A DNA stretch of 26,572 nucleotides from CAZGSG01 sp964528095 (GTDB taxonomy: Bacteria; Bacteroidota; Bacteroidia; Chitinophagales; Chitinophagaceae), in assembly GCA_964528095.1 (NCBI GenBank), contig CAZGSG010000046.1:1-26572 (forward strand). Reading direction: 5' to 3'. Under the pieces are notes generated by a model. The model was given only the letters and a program-made list of their open reading frames with translations. It was not told where the DNA came from and searched no databases. Shown in pieces: positions 1 through 8,182 of this stretch. How positions within the stretch are numbered: position 1 is the stretch's first letter; each line of letters starts with the position of its first letter. Position numbers and translations under genes: made by a program.

Positions 1-1
1 A

Positions 2-505
2 AAGGAAAAAAAGCCGCAGATAATCCTGATGGATGTTAATATGTCTCCGGTAAATGGATTTGATGCAACCAAGCTGATCCTGCGTAATTCACCTGATTCT
101 AAGATCATTGCAGTGTCTATGCATACATTGCCCGCGTATGCCAAACGAATGATCCAGATTGGAGCAATGGGTTATGTAACAAAAAACTCATCCAAGGAAG
201 AAATGATGACGGCTATTGTAGAAGTACATGCTGGCCGCAAATATATCTGCGAAGAAGTAAAAGCGATACTTGCCCAGCAGGAACTGGACGAGCATAATAC
301 AGGTGAGCCGGACATGAATAATCTTTCTAAAAGGGAGATCGATATTATTAAACTGATCCGTGAAGGGCATTCGTCCAAAGAGATTTCCACGCACCTTGAT
401 ATATCCCTGAAAACGGTGGAGGTTCACCGGTATAATATACTTAAAAAGCTAAAGCTGAAGAATACAGCAGCGCTGGTCAACTTCATTAATCTGAAAGGTC
501 TGTAA
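2..505 (+). CDS. NarL/LuxR-type response regulator (5' truncated by window edge)
   Basis: DNA-binding response regulator of a two-component system, cut by the window start. The open frame runs back to base 2, so the first ATG (29) is internal and not the true start. The motif PQIILMDVNM is the beta-3 strand of a receiver domain, with the phospho-acceptor Asp at bases 32-34. The conserved receiver Lys is in GYVTKNSSKEE. A LuxR-type helix-turn-helix follows (SKREIDIIKLIREGHSSKEI, then LKTVEVHRYNILKKL). The missing N-terminus should be about 50 residues. The TAA stop lies only 12 bases from the end of the opposite-strand gene at 518. The cognate kinase is not in the window, so the signal and target genes cannot be inferred. 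Confidence 0.93.
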   Translation, partial: KEKKPQIILMDVNMSPVNGFDATKLILRNSPDSKIIAVSMHTLPAYAKRMIQIGAMGYVTKNSSKEEMMTAIVEVHAGRKYICEEVKAILAQQELDEHNTGEPDMNNLSKREIDIIKLIREGHSSKEISTHLDISLKTVEVHRYNILKKLKLKNTAALVNFINLKGL

Positions 506-517
506 AGGCATTCACTC

Positions 518-643
518 TTATCCTTTAAAGCGATAATTTGACTGAGGATTGTTTGGGCAACCTGATTTGCGTGATGAATAACACGAAGTTGCAAAAATGG
601 CGATCACTGTCAGTAAAATCGCGCCGAGAAATACTTTTTTCAT
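518..643 (-). CDS. Small lipoprotein, 41 aa
   Basis: A complete short reading frame (ATG 643-641, TAA 520-518). It has a basic start (MKK), a hydrophobic stretch (VFLGAILLTVIAIFA), a lipobox ending in Cys21 (ATSC), and a short polar tail with YSSRKSGCP and a C-terminal NYRFKG. It should be exported, lipid-modified on Cys21 and leave a mature peptide of only 21 residues. A TAnnTTTG box lies about 50 bases upstream on the same strand. From memory, Bacteroidota genomes carry many tiny lipoproteins with a GCP motif near the C-terminus; that family link is inference. The function is unknown. The ORF is below common length cut-offs but has all the parts of a real gene. Confidence 0.72.
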   Translation of the reverse strand: MKKVFLGAILLTVIAIFATSCYSSRKSGCPNNPQSNYRFKG

Positions 644-693
644 TATAGGGAGTTTGTATTGGCCATTAACGGCAAAATGGATCATTTATTTTA

Positions 694-701
694 CAAATAT
701 A
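694..701 (-). promoter_or_regulatory. Candidate -7 box for the small lipoprotein
   Basis: Read on the minus strand this is TATATTTG, an exact match to the Bacteroidota -7 consensus TAnnTTTG, placed 51 bases before the ATG at 643. I see no clear -33 TTG at the usual spacing, so it is only a candidate. Confidence 0.4.
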
Positions 702-943
702 ATCAGTGTTCTGTAAAGTAGGTAGTGCCGCCCCTGCTAAACCCATACTGGTCAAATTTTTAATCTTCTTTAACAGATCTGCGACCTGGTATATCTTTTT
801 CAATAGCAGCAGTCTTTTTGATCAGGAAACAATAACCGATTGAACCTTAAACTTTAAACATCCTTCACCTGCCCGGTATAATTTGATGATTCAAATAAGC
901 TAAACCATTACCTTTGGCCCCTGACCAAAGAAAAAATGTGACG
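702..943. other. Gene-poor stretch, no further feature seen
   Basis: With the small lipoprotein gene at 518-643 this completes the 438-base interval between the response regulator and the exonuclease. I find no convincing ORF, strong hairpin or repeat here. It presumably holds the leader of the exonuclease gene. Confidence 0.4.
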
Positions 944-1711
944 ATGTTGCAGTTGAACAAGCCGCTGGCCTTTATCGACCTTGAAACAACAGGTGTAAAT
1001 CCCGGCACAGACCGTATCATAGAAATCGCGATTGTGAAGATACTTCCTGACAGCACAAGGAGTGTCAAACGGAAGATCCTGAACCCCGAAATGCCGATCC
1101 CCAAGGCTTCCAGCGATATTCATGGCATTACTGATGAAATGGTGAAAGATGCACCTACATTCAGACAGGTGGCCAATGAATTGAAGCAGATGCTGGATGG
1201 CTGCGATATAGGAGGCTATAACAGCAACCGTTTTGATATCCCCTTGTTGGTGGAAGAGTTTCTGCGGGTAGAGGTAGAATTTGATATGAAAGGCCGGAAA
1301 TTGGTCGACGTGCAAAAAATCTTTCACCAGATGGAGCAACGCACCCTTGGCGCGGCTTACAAATTTTACTGCAGCAAAACCCTGGAAGGCGCTCACAGTG
1401 CAGAAGTTGATGCATCTGCTACCCATGAAATATTCCTGGCACAACTCGAGCGTTATCCTGCTCTGGGCAATACCCTGGATACTGTCCTTAAGGCCATAGG
1501 AGAAGAGGTGATCGTCGATTTTGCACGCAGGTTTATCATGGAAAACGGGGTAGAAGTATTCAATTTTGGGAAATTCAAAGGTCGTGCAGTATCGGATGTG
1601 CTGAGGTCAGAACCGCAGTATTACGACTGGATGATGAAGGGTGATTTCCCTCAATACACAAAACAAAAGCTTACCGAGATCTATACACGCACTTTGTTGA
1701 AAAAGGCCTGA
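944..1711 (+). CDS. DEDDh 3'-5' exonuclease (DnaQ/ExoX-like)
   Basis: A 255-residue exonuclease of the RNase T/DnaQ superfamily. Using ATG 944, Exo I is FIDLETTG (Asp12, Glu14), Exo II is YNSNRFDIPLL (Asp98), and Exo III is HSAEVDA with His151 and Asp156, so the full DEDDh set for two-metal catalysis is present. The C-terminal ~55 residues (FNFGKFKGRAVSDV, then YYDWMMKGDFP) resemble the small C-terminal domain found in ExoX-like exonucleases. The frame stays open to a TTG at 914, but ATG 944 places the catalytic motif at a normal distance from the N-terminus. It probably acts in DNA repair or proofreading in the cytoplasm. No polymerase or nuclease domain is fused to it, so it is not DNA polymerase III alpha. 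Confidence 0.9.
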   Translation: MLQLNKPLAFIDLETTGVNPGTDRIIEIAIVKILPDSTRSVKRKILNPEMPIPKASSDIHGITDEMVKDAPTFRQVANELKQMLDGCDIGGYNSNRFDIPLLVEEFLRVEVEFDMKGRKLVDVQKIFHQMEQRTLGAAYKFYCSKTLEGAHSAEVDASATHEIFLAQLERYPALGNTLDTVLKAIGEEVIVDFARRFIMENGVEVFNFGKFKGRAVSDVLRSEPQYYDWMMKGDFPQYTKQKLTEIYTRTLLKKA

Positions 1712-1797
1712 TGATTTCGTTATTAAAGTGTGTAAAATTTTAACACGATGTCTTTCGTGTTTTTCGTAAATTCGTCCTAGCCATTGATTATTTATAC

Positions 1798-2604
1798 TTG
1801 GAGAAATTAGTAGTCATACCAACCTATAACGAAAAGGATAATATCAGTAATATCCTTCATGCCATCTTCAATTTGAATGAAGACTTTCACGTCCTTGTCA
1901 TAGATGATGGTTCTCCTGACGGCACTGCTGCAATCGTAAAAGACCTTCAGACAAAATTCAGGGGCCTTCTTTTTATTGAAGAAAGAAGAGGAAAATTAGG
2001 ACTGGGTACGGCCTATATCCACGGTTTCAAATGGGCAATAGCCAATGATTACCGGTATATTTTTGAGATGGACGCTGATTTCTCCCATAATCCCAATGAC
2101 CTTATTCGCCTTTACAATGCCTGTAGAATGGAAGGTGCTGATGTGGCCATAGGTTCAAGATATGTAAAAGATGGAGGTGTTGTCAACTGGCCTGCTAATC
2201 GGATCGCCCTTTCAAAAGGCGCTTCTTTTTATACAAGAATGATCACCTGGATGCCTGTTAAGGATCCAACAGCCGGGTTCATGTGTTATAGCAAGAAAGT
2301 ACTTGAAACAATCAATCTTGACCAGATCCATTTTACAGGTTACGCGTTTCAGATCGAAATGAAATTCGCCACCTGGAAACTGGGTTTCCGCATGAAAGAA
2401 GTGCCGATTATTTTCCAGGACAGAACGCTTGGCGTATCTAAAATGAATAAGGGCATTGTGAAAGAAGGTATACTGGGTGTATTGAAATTACGCTGGTACA
2501 GCCTCTTCAAAAATTACCGCAAAAGAGTTAAGAATAACGAAAGCATAAAAATGTCATCCATCCATAAAAACGAAATGGTGGCTGGCAGAAATGAGTTGAT
2601 TTGA
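1798..2604 (+). CDS. Polyprenol monophosphomannose synthase-like glycosyltransferase (GT2)
   Basis: A 268-residue family 2 glycosyltransferase of the dolichol/polyprenol-phosphate mannose synthase type, which transfers a sugar from a nucleotide sugar to a lipid phosphate on the cytoplasmic face of the membrane. Visible motifs: PTYNE at the N-terminus, IDDGSPDGT for nucleotide binding, the metal-binding DxD in EMDADFSHNP, GSRYVKDGGV, DPTAGFMCYSKK and the C-terminal EVPIIFQDRTLGVSKM. There is no C-terminal membrane domain, so it is the soluble type. The start is TTG at 1798: no ATG or GTG lies in frame between the upstream stop (1741) and the conserved N-terminus. The last ~20 residues are poorly conserved-looking and run into the repeat before the next gene. 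The exact sugar is not determined by the sequence. Confidence 0.9.
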   Translation: MEKLVVIPTYNEKDNISNILHAIFNLNEDFHVLVIDDGSPDGTAAIVKDLQTKFRGLLFIEERRGKLGLGTAYIHGFKWAIANDYRYIFEMDADFSHNPNDLIRLYNACRMEGADVAIGSRYVKDGGVVNWPANRIALSKGASFYTRMITWMPVKDPTAGFMCYSKKVLETINLDQIHFTGYAFQIEMKFATWKLGFRMKEVPIIFQDRTLGVSKMNKGIVKEGILGVLKLRWYSLFKNYRKRVKNNESIKMSSIHKNEMVAGRNELI

Positions 2605-2690
2605 AAATGCTGAGTGTGCTAATTTGAAAACGGTACATTTCTTAAATTCCCATCACTACTCCAGGGTTTCATTTTCAACTGCTCAAATTG
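2599..2690. repeat. Degenerate ATTTGAAAA intergenic repeat
   Basis: ATTTGAAAA occurs at 2599-2607 and again at 2622-2630, and a degenerate inverted counterpart (CATTTTCAACTGCTCAAATT) lies at 2670-2689. The arms could fold into an imperfect stem-loop. The element covers the end of the glycosyltransferase gene and the TTG start of the transporter gene. Confidence 0.4.
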
Positions 2691-3578
2691 AAAAAAGCTT
2701 TTCTCCAACTTCATATCGCTGTTTTCCTGGCCGGATTCACTGCAATCCTGGGGAGATTAATCACGCTCAACGAAGGAATGATTGTCTGGTACAGGCTATT
2801 ATTTACCGCTGTTACAATGTGGGTGCTGTTCGGACTCATGAAAAAGATCAGCTCTATCCCATTTAAGGATATTCTTAAAATCGGGGGTGTGGGATTTATT
2901 GCTGCCATACATTGGGCCACTTTCTATGGCTCTATAAAATATGCCAATATCTCTGTGGCCCTTGTCTGTTTTGCCTCCATTAGTTTTTTCACTGCTTTAT
3001 TCGAACCATTGATACTAAGAAAGAAAATAAACTGGGTAGAGCTTTTTCTTGGTCTGCTCACATTACTTGGCATAGCCATCATTTTTCATTTCGATTCGCA
3101 ATACAAAACCGGGATCATTCTTGGCATCATTTCAGCGATGCTTGGTTCTCTTTTCCCGATATTCAACAGGGAATTCCTAAAAAAGATCAATGTAGAAACC
3201 ATGCTTGCCTGGCAACAGACCGGTGGATTCATCGCCTTATCCTGTTTACTGCCTTTTTATCTCCATCAATTTCCCGGAGGCAGTTTACTTCCATCATGGG
3301 AAAACATAGGTTGGTTACTTGTTTTGTCCTGGATATGTTCCGTCATTGCTTTTCAACTTTCATCCTATGCACTGAAAAGGCTATCTGCTTTTACCGTCAA
3401 TCTTACCTATAACCTGGAACCTGTGTATGGAATACTGCTTGCCTTCATCGTATATAAGGAAAATAAAGAGCTCAGTGGTGGTTTTTATGCGGGGTTTGCA
3501 ATTATCGCCGCGGTATTATTGATACATGTGTTTCTGCTGGTTAAAAAAGAACGGAGCCCTGGTCCTTCCAACGCCTAG
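2688..3578 (+). CDS. EamA/DMT-superfamily transporter
   Basis: A 296-residue integral membrane protein made of about ten hydrophobic helices in two repeated halves, the layout of EamA (drug/metabolite transporter) proteins. Typical features are an N-terminal helix followed by MIVWYRLLF, the IHWATFYGSIKYANISVAL segment in the first half, and LTYNLEPVYGILLAFIVYKE near the end of the second half, where the family usually has a Pro-containing LEPV motif. The start must be TTG 2688 or another non-ATG codon, because the frame meets a stop at 2643 and has no ATG in between. It probably exports a small metabolite, but the substrate cannot be read from the sequence. It follows the glycosyltransferase by 83 bases on the same strand. 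Confidence 0.9.
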   Translation: MKKAFLQLHIAVFLAGFTAILGRLITLNEGMIVWYRLLFTAVTMWVLFGLMKKISSIPFKDILKIGGVGFIAAIHWATFYGSIKYANISVALVCFASISFFTALFEPLILRKKINWVELFLGLLTLLGIAIIFHFDSQYKTGIILGIISAMLGSLFPIFNREFLKKINVETMLAWQQTGGFIALSCLLPFYLHQFPGGSLLPSWENIGWLLVLSWICSVIAFQLSSYALKRLSAFTVNLTYNLEPVYGILLAFIVYKENKELSGGFYAGFAIIAAVLLIHVFLLVKKERSPGPSNA

Positions 3579-3687
3579 TGATCGCCTGATGGACCCGTAA
3601 ATACAATTTTACTTATACGCTGGATTACTGTTATAAGCCGGGGATTTTTGGTCACCGCTGCTTATCTTTATTCATAAAATTTTGCTG

Positions 3688-6645
3688 ATGCGAAAAACTG
3701 TTTTTTCCCTTTTTTTTCTTTTCTTATTGCAATTAGGCTTTGCTCAAAAGAAACCGCTCGATCATTCAGTGTATGACACCTGGCAAAGTATAGGAGAACG
3801 AATGATCAGCAATGATGGAAGATGGATCGTTTATTCAGTGGACGTACAGGAAGGGGATAATGAGCTGGTTATTCAATCATCTGATGCCCGGTATAAAAAA
3901 GTAGTGCCCCGTGGCTATAGCGCCATCATCACGGAAGATAGCCGGTATGCTATTTTTAAAATCAAGCCCTTCTATAAAGAAACCAGGGAAGCAAGGATTA
4001 AAAAAAAGAAAACAGAAGATATTCCCAAAGACTCACTGGCCATTATTGAACTGGGCAAAGACAGTCTTTGGAAACTACCAAGAATAAAAAATTACCGGAC
4101 ACCTCAAAAAAGCAGCGGATGGCTGGCCTACCAGGTAGATAAAACCCCCGAGCCTGCTGCAAAAGGAAAAGCAGGAACGACTGATGCAAAAAAACTGACC
4201 GATAGTCTTACCCGCATCATTGATTCGCTGGAGGCCTATATCAAAACACAACCTGGTTCAAAGAAAAACAGGAATCGTGACGAGACTGAATTATCAGGAA
4301 TAGAATTGTCGCCGGAAATGTACACGGATGCAGAAGGGGATGATCCTGCCAGTACGCCCGCTGACGCGGGTACCACGCTTATACTTCGTAAGCTGGAAAC
4401 AGGCCAGGAAAAAACATTTATGAACGTGCTGGAATTTTATTTCAGTAAGAACGGGAGAAAATTATTGATCGAAGCCGCACGCAATAGCAAAGACTCATTA
4501 AGTAAACCGGTTGTAATACTCTATGACCTGCAGCGCTCCTCCACAGATACATTGAGCAGGGGTGGAAATGATTTTAAAAGCTTCACGATATCTGACGATG
4601 GCGCACAGGTAGCCTATATCGCCGAAAGGGATGCAAAACCAAAGGATCTTCAAAAGTTTTACAAGCTTTGGTATTATAAAGAAGGACAGGACAGCGCCCT
4701 CCTTTTACTGGATAAAAACACAGTAGGAATGAAGCTGGGCTCAACGATCAGTGAATCCGGTAGCCTGACCTTTAGCAAATCCGGTAACCGGTTGTTCTTT
4801 GGTACTGCAGCTATTCAACCACCCAAGGATACCACGCTTATTGATATCGACCTCGTAAAGCTGGATATCTGGCATTACAATGATGATTATTTACAAACAG
4901 CACAGTTGAACCGGCTACCCCGCGACCTGCAGGAGAATTTTTTGGCAGTATACCAATTCGATAATAAGGCCTTGCGCCAACTTGGTTCGAAAGAGATTCC
5001 GGTCGTACTTCAAACAAATGAAGGAGACGGGGAGACATTTGTGGGAGTAAGCGATTTCGGCAAACGCATAGAAAGTCAATGGACGGGCAATACTAAAAAA
5101 GACATCTATGCGATCAACCTCAGCACCGGGGATAAGAAACTGGTGAAAAAAGATCTGCAGGGTGTGGTCATTAATACCATGCAATCTCCGACGGGAAAAT
5201 ACATCATGTGGTATGATAGTAAAGCAAAAGGCTACTTTGTATACGACGGCGATTCCGTAAAAAATATCACTGCTAAAATAAAAACAGCCTTATGGGATGA
5301 AGAGAATGATACGCCGACCGAACCATCTTCCTATGGCATAATGGGATGGCATGAAGGCGATTCTCTCGTTTATATATATGACAGGTACGATATCTGGTGT
5401 GTTGATCCGGAGAATAAAAAAGCACCCTATACTATGCCTCCATTCAGCGGACGTAAGGAACAGGTATCTTTTCGGTATGTACGTACTGATCCGGATGAAA
5501 AAGCGATCAGCAGGAAAAGCAGGTTGATCTTCCGTGTCTTCAATAATAAAGACAAGAAGAGTAATCTTTGGATGAATAACAATTATTTTGATAATGCGGT
5601 TACCACCTTTCCGCTCTTTAAAGAACTCTCTTACGGAAATGTGCTGGCTGCCAGGCAAAGCCCTGTATATATTTTCACCAAAGAAAATTATGAACAGCCT
5701 TCCAATCTTTTTGTAAGCAATGGACTGAACAATGATGTGCAATTGAGCAATATCAACCTGCAGCAAAAGAACTATAACTGGGGTACTGCGGAATTGTATA
5801 AATGGAAGGCCCTGAATGGTAAAGCCGCAGAAGGCATTCTATATAAACCGGAGGATTTTAATCCCGCAAAAAAATACCCGTTGATCCTGTATTTCTATGA
5901 AACGCTGTCTAATAGTTTATACGATTATATTGATCCGGCGCCCACTCCAAGCAGGCTCAATATCCCATTTTATGTAAGCAGGGGATATCTTGTGTTTACA
6001 CCGGATATTCGTTACACAACCGGTCACCCCGCCAAAAGTGCGTACGATTATGTAGTGGGAGCTACCCTCGATCTTTCAAAAAATAAATGGGTGGATGCGA
6101 AGAACATCGGCATCCAGGGTCAGAGCTGGGGAGGTATCCAGGTCGCCCAATTGATCACTATGACCGATATCTATAAAGCAGCCTGGGCAGGCGCGCCTGT
6201 AGCAAATATGACCAGTGCCTATGGAGGCATTCGTTGGGAAGGTGGCGTGAACAGGCAGTTTCAATATGAAAAGACGCAAAGCCGGATTGGTGCTACACTT
6301 TGGGAAAAGCCGGAATTGTATATCGAAAACTCCCCGCTTTTTCATTTGCCGAAAGTAAAAACACCGCTTGTCATCATGTCAAATGATGCGGATGGAGCAG
6401 TGCCATGGTACCAGGGCATCGAATTATTCACCGGGATGAGAAGATTGGGTAAAAAGGTGTGGATGCTCAACTACAATGGTGAAGCCCACAATCTTATCGA
6501 CCGCAAAAACAGGAAAGACATCCAGATCCGAGAGCAACAATACTTTGACTGGCTGCTCAAAGGCGCAAAACCTGCCAGATGGATCACGGAAGGAGTGCCT
6601 GCTGTGAGGAAGGGGAAGGATTGGGGATTGGAACTGGTGGACTAA
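3688..6645 (+). CDS. Secreted S9-family (prolyl oligopeptidase) peptidase
   Basis: A 985-residue exported serine peptidase. ATG 3688 gives a clean Sec signal peptide (MRKTVFSLFFLFLLQLGFA) with Gln as the likely mature N-terminus. A long N-terminal region with WD-like propeller repeats fills roughly residues 30-690. It contains a Lys/Asp/Ala-rich, low-complexity insert around 155-240. The C-terminal alpha/beta hydrolase holds the catalytic triad: Ser813 in GQSWGG, Asp902 in SNDADGAVPW and His934 in NGEAHNL. The propeller normally restricts access so that only oligopeptides are cut. It is larger than classical DPP4 or POP (about 700-770) but such long forms are common in Bacteroidota. A likely role is periplasmic or surface peptide degradation. 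It stands alone; no transporter is adjacent. Confidence 0.92.
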   Translation: MRKTVFSLFFLFLLQLGFAQKKPLDHSVYDTWQSIGERMISNDGRWIVYSVDVQEGDNELVIQSSDARYKKVVPRGYSAIITEDSRYAIFKIKPFYKETREARIKKKKTEDIPKDSLAIIELGKDSLWKLPRIKNYRTPQKSSGWLAYQVDKTPEPAAKGKAGTTDAKKLTDSLTRIIDSLEAYIKTQPGSKKNRNRDETELSGIELSPEMYTDAEGDDPASTPADAGTTLILRKLETGQEKTFMNVLEFYFSKNGRKLLIEAARNSKDSLSKPVVILYDLQRSSTDTLSRGGNDFKSFTISDDGAQVAYIAERDAKPKDLQKFYKLWYYKEGQDSALLLLDKNTVGMKLGSTISESGSLTFSKSGNRLFFGTAAIQPPKDTTLIDIDLVKLDIWHYNDDYLQTAQLNRLPRDLQENFLAVYQFDNKALRQLGSKEIPVVLQTNEGDGETFVGVSDFGKRIESQWTGNTKKDIYAINLSTGDKKLVKKDLQGVVINTMQSPTGKYIMWYDSKAKGYFVYDGDSVKNITAKIKTALWDEENDTPTEPSSYGIMGWHEGDSLVYIYDRYDIWCVDPENKKAPYTMPPFSGRKEQVSFRYVRTDPDEKAISRKSRLIFRVFNNKDKKSNLWMNNNYFDNAVTTFPLFKELSYGNVLAARQSPVYIFTKENYEQPSNLFVSNGLNNDVQLSNINLQQKNYNWGTAELYKWKALNGKAAEGILYKPEDFNPAKKYPLILYFYETLSNSLYDYIDPAPTPSRLNIPFYVSRGYLVFTPDIRYTTGHPAKSAYDYVVGATLDLSKNKWVDAKNIGIQGQSWGGIQVAQLITMTDIYKAAWAGAPVANMTSAYGGIRWEGGVNRQFQYEKTQSRIGATLWEKPELYIENSPLFHLPKVKTPLVIMSNDADGAVPWYQGIELFTGMRRLGKKVWMLNYNGEAHNLIDRKNRKDIQIREQQYFDWLLKGAKPARWITEGVPAVRKGKDWGLELVD

Positions 6646-6656
6646 AAGAAGTGATT

Positions 6657-6779
6657 CTGGATAGTGGATATTCGATATTTGATACTGAAAGCTGGAAGTA
6701 TCGTTAAGGTATTGAATTCAACTGATCAGACATCGAACATCCAGCATCCAATATCCAATATCCAATATCTAACATCTTA
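6657..6779. repeat. Inverted arrays of a 7-bp repeat between convergent genes
   Basis: At 6657-6684 four 7-bp units of the form NTNGATA follow one another without gaps. At 6731-6779 seven 7-bp units of the complementary form YATCNAA follow in the opposite sense (CATCGAA, CATCCAG, CATCCAA, TATCCAA, TATCCAA and two weaker units). The two arrays can pair across a 46-base spacer. They sit in the 152-base gap between the stop of the S9 peptidase gene and the stop of the opposite-strand gene at 6798, where a bidirectional terminator would be expected. Confidence 0.75.
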
Positions 6780-6797
6780 CCTCCGGTCCCCTGATTA

Positions 6798-7517
6798 TTA
6801 AGCCGCCTGTGCTGTAATCAACTTTACCAGGCATCTTTTTGCGACAGGTAAAAGTGTTTCATCCACGGGAAATGAGAAATTGGTCTCAATGGAATAAACT
6901 GCCGGGACCGGTAGAGCTGCCCTGCTGCGAATAAGATCTGATTTGATATGCTCATAGGTGAAGGCAATGCTTCGTTGTCTGTTCTCTATGAAAGATGTTT
7001 TGATGCTCCGGTATTTTTCATCATGCTTTTCAAAAATGGAAAGCGAATAATGATAAATCCTGGTGTTTTTTGTATCACCGCTGCTTAAGAAAAAATAACC
7101 TTCTTTACTATCGAGCGGCATAATTCCTACCGGGGTAATGCTGATCTTTTCTTCTACAAATTCATAGATCTCCGTACCATTGTGAATGGCCTTTTTCATT
7201 TTTTCCGCGGAAAAGTGAATGATACTTTCCAGTTCCTGCATGAGCTCGTCATCCTGGATCATTTGTTCATACAGTAACTGGAGCTTTTCAAGTTGAATGC
7301 CGGTAAGCTTCTTAGGGAAATGGTCCTGGAGATGCTTTTTGTTTTCCCGGAAAGCAATAATATTATTATAATGAAAGATCAGGTCGGAGAGCTGGGGGTA
7401 CAGCCTGTTTTCGGTAAAGTGACTACTGATCTCCTGTAAATAGGCAAGAAGGGTATATTTTTTCAATTCGAAATCAATATATCCTTCAGCGAACCATGTT
7501 TCAGATAATTGTTTCAT
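6798..7517 (-). CDS. Protein of unknown function, 239 aa
   Basis: I do not recognise this family. The frame has a good ATG (7517) and TAA and is clearly coding by length. There is no signal peptide, lipobox or membrane segment, so it should be cytoplasmic. The N-terminal half is rich in charged and aromatic residues and predicted-helical (for example TLLAYLQEISSHF, then LEKLQLLYEQMIQDDELMQE). The C-terminal half has strand-like segments (ISITPVGIMPLD, GYFFLSSGDTKNTRIYHYSL) and ends in TLLPVAKRCLVKLITAQAA. No catalytic motif stands out. It is divergent from the histidine-phosphatase gene with 81 bases between the starts. The annotation 'conserved Bacteroidota hypothetical' is a guess from style only. 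Confidence 0.85.
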   Translation of the reverse strand: MKQLSETWFAEGYIDFELKKYTLLAYLQEISSHFTENRLYPQLSDLIFHYNNIIAFRENKKHLQDHFPKKLTGIQLEKLQLLYEQMIQDDELMQELESIIHFSAEKMKKAIHNGTEIYEFVEEKISITPVGIMPLDSKEGYFFLSSGDTKNTRIYHYSLSIFEKHDEKYRSIKTSFIENRQRSIAFTYEHIKSDLIRSRAALPVPAVYSIETNFSFPVDETLLPVAKRCLVKLITAQAA

Positions 7518-7570
7518 AATCGGGTGTATTCACTAATTTACAACAAAGACCGGAAGAAAAAATAGGAGTT

Positions 7571-7578
7571 TAATTTTG
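7571..7578 (+). promoter_or_regulatory. Candidate -7 box for the histidine-phosphatase gene
   Basis: TAATTTTG matches the Bacteroidota -7 consensus TAnnTTTG and ends 20 bases before ATG 7599, which allows a short leader. No convincing -33 TTG is seen at the usual spacing. Confidence 0.4.
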
Positions 7579-7598
7579 ATTTGTTAAAAATAAATTGC

Positions 7599-8105
7599 AT
7601 GAAATATTTATTGTTCTTATTTATTATTGCTTTTACTTCCTGCAGCCAGACTTTTTATATTGTTCGTCATGGAGAAAAGCAAGCACCTACCGCAAGCATG
7701 TCACGTACAGAAGCAAGCGATCCGCCATTGTCGGAAGCAGGACTGAACAGGGCGCTTGCATTAAAAGATGTGTTGAAGAAAAAAAAGATCCGCGCTGTTT
7801 TTAGCACTAATTATAAAAGAACGATCAATACTGTAAAACCTGTTAGCGAAGCGGAAGCTGTCCCCATTCAATTATACGCGGCAAGTATGGATTCGATGAA
7901 TCTTTTCATTGATCGGCTAAAAAGCATTCGGAAAGGCAATGTATTGATAGCCGGGCATTCCAATACAGTCGATGATCTGGCGAATAAACTTACAGGTAAG
8001 AAAGTCGTACCAGGTGATTTACCGGAGACCGAATACAACAATCTTTTTATTATTAAACGAAAAGGAAACCGGTATGTTTTCTCCAGGACCGTGTATGGCA
8101 AATGA
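7599..8105 (+). CDS. Histidine phosphatase superfamily lipoprotein
   Basis: A 168-residue member of the phosphoglycerate mutase-like (histidine phosphatase) superfamily. ATG 7599 gives MKYLLFLFIIAFTSC, a lipoprotein signal with the acylated Cys15; the longer TTG start (7581) would only add residues before it. Catalytic elements are present: the phospho-accepting His24 in VRHGE, Arg74 in NYKRT and the second His120 in IAGHSNTV. The protein is short, close to SixA-like phosphatases, with no cap insertion. It should be membrane-anchored facing the periplasm, where it may dephosphorylate a small phosphoester; the substrate is unknown. It converges on the DUF2490 gene across the hairpin repeats at 8111-8376. 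Confidence 0.9.
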   Translation: MKYLLFLFIIAFTSCSQTFYIVRHGEKQAPTASMSRTEASDPPLSEAGLNRALALKDVLKKKKIRAVFSTNYKRTINTVKPVSEAEAVPIQLYAASMDSMNLFIDRLKSIRKGNVLIAGHSNTVDDLANKLTGKKVVPGDLPETEYNNLFIIKRKGNRYVFSRTVYGK

Positions 8106-8110
8106 TTGAA

Positions 8111-8179
8111 AGTCAAAAGTCAAAATTAAAAATTCAAAAATATACTCCAATAACCGGAGACTGTTTTTTGAATTTGAAA
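8111..8179. repeat. Hairpin repeat, copy 1
   Basis: AT-rich stem-loop six bases downstream of the histidine-phosphatase stop. AAATTCAAAAA (8130-8140) and CTCC (8145-8148) pair with GGAG (8156-8159) and TTTTTGAATTT (8165-8175) around a short loop. Bases 8113-8148 are a perfect 36-bp inverted match to 8339-8374 in copy 2. It may act as a terminator. Confidence 0.7.
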
Positions 8180-8182
8180 AGG

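Noticed and set aside
908..1444. 178-codon minus-strand ORF
   Set aside because: It is antisense to the exonuclease gene, whose catalytic motifs are all in the plus frame.
1732..1741. TAAAATTTTA palindrome before the glycosyltransferase gene
   Set aside because: Short AT palindromes are expected often in this AT-rich intergenic DNA, and it does not match a -7 box.
2624..2866. 80-codon plus-strand ORF before the EamA gene
   Set aside because: It overlaps the conserved transporter in another frame and resembles no protein.
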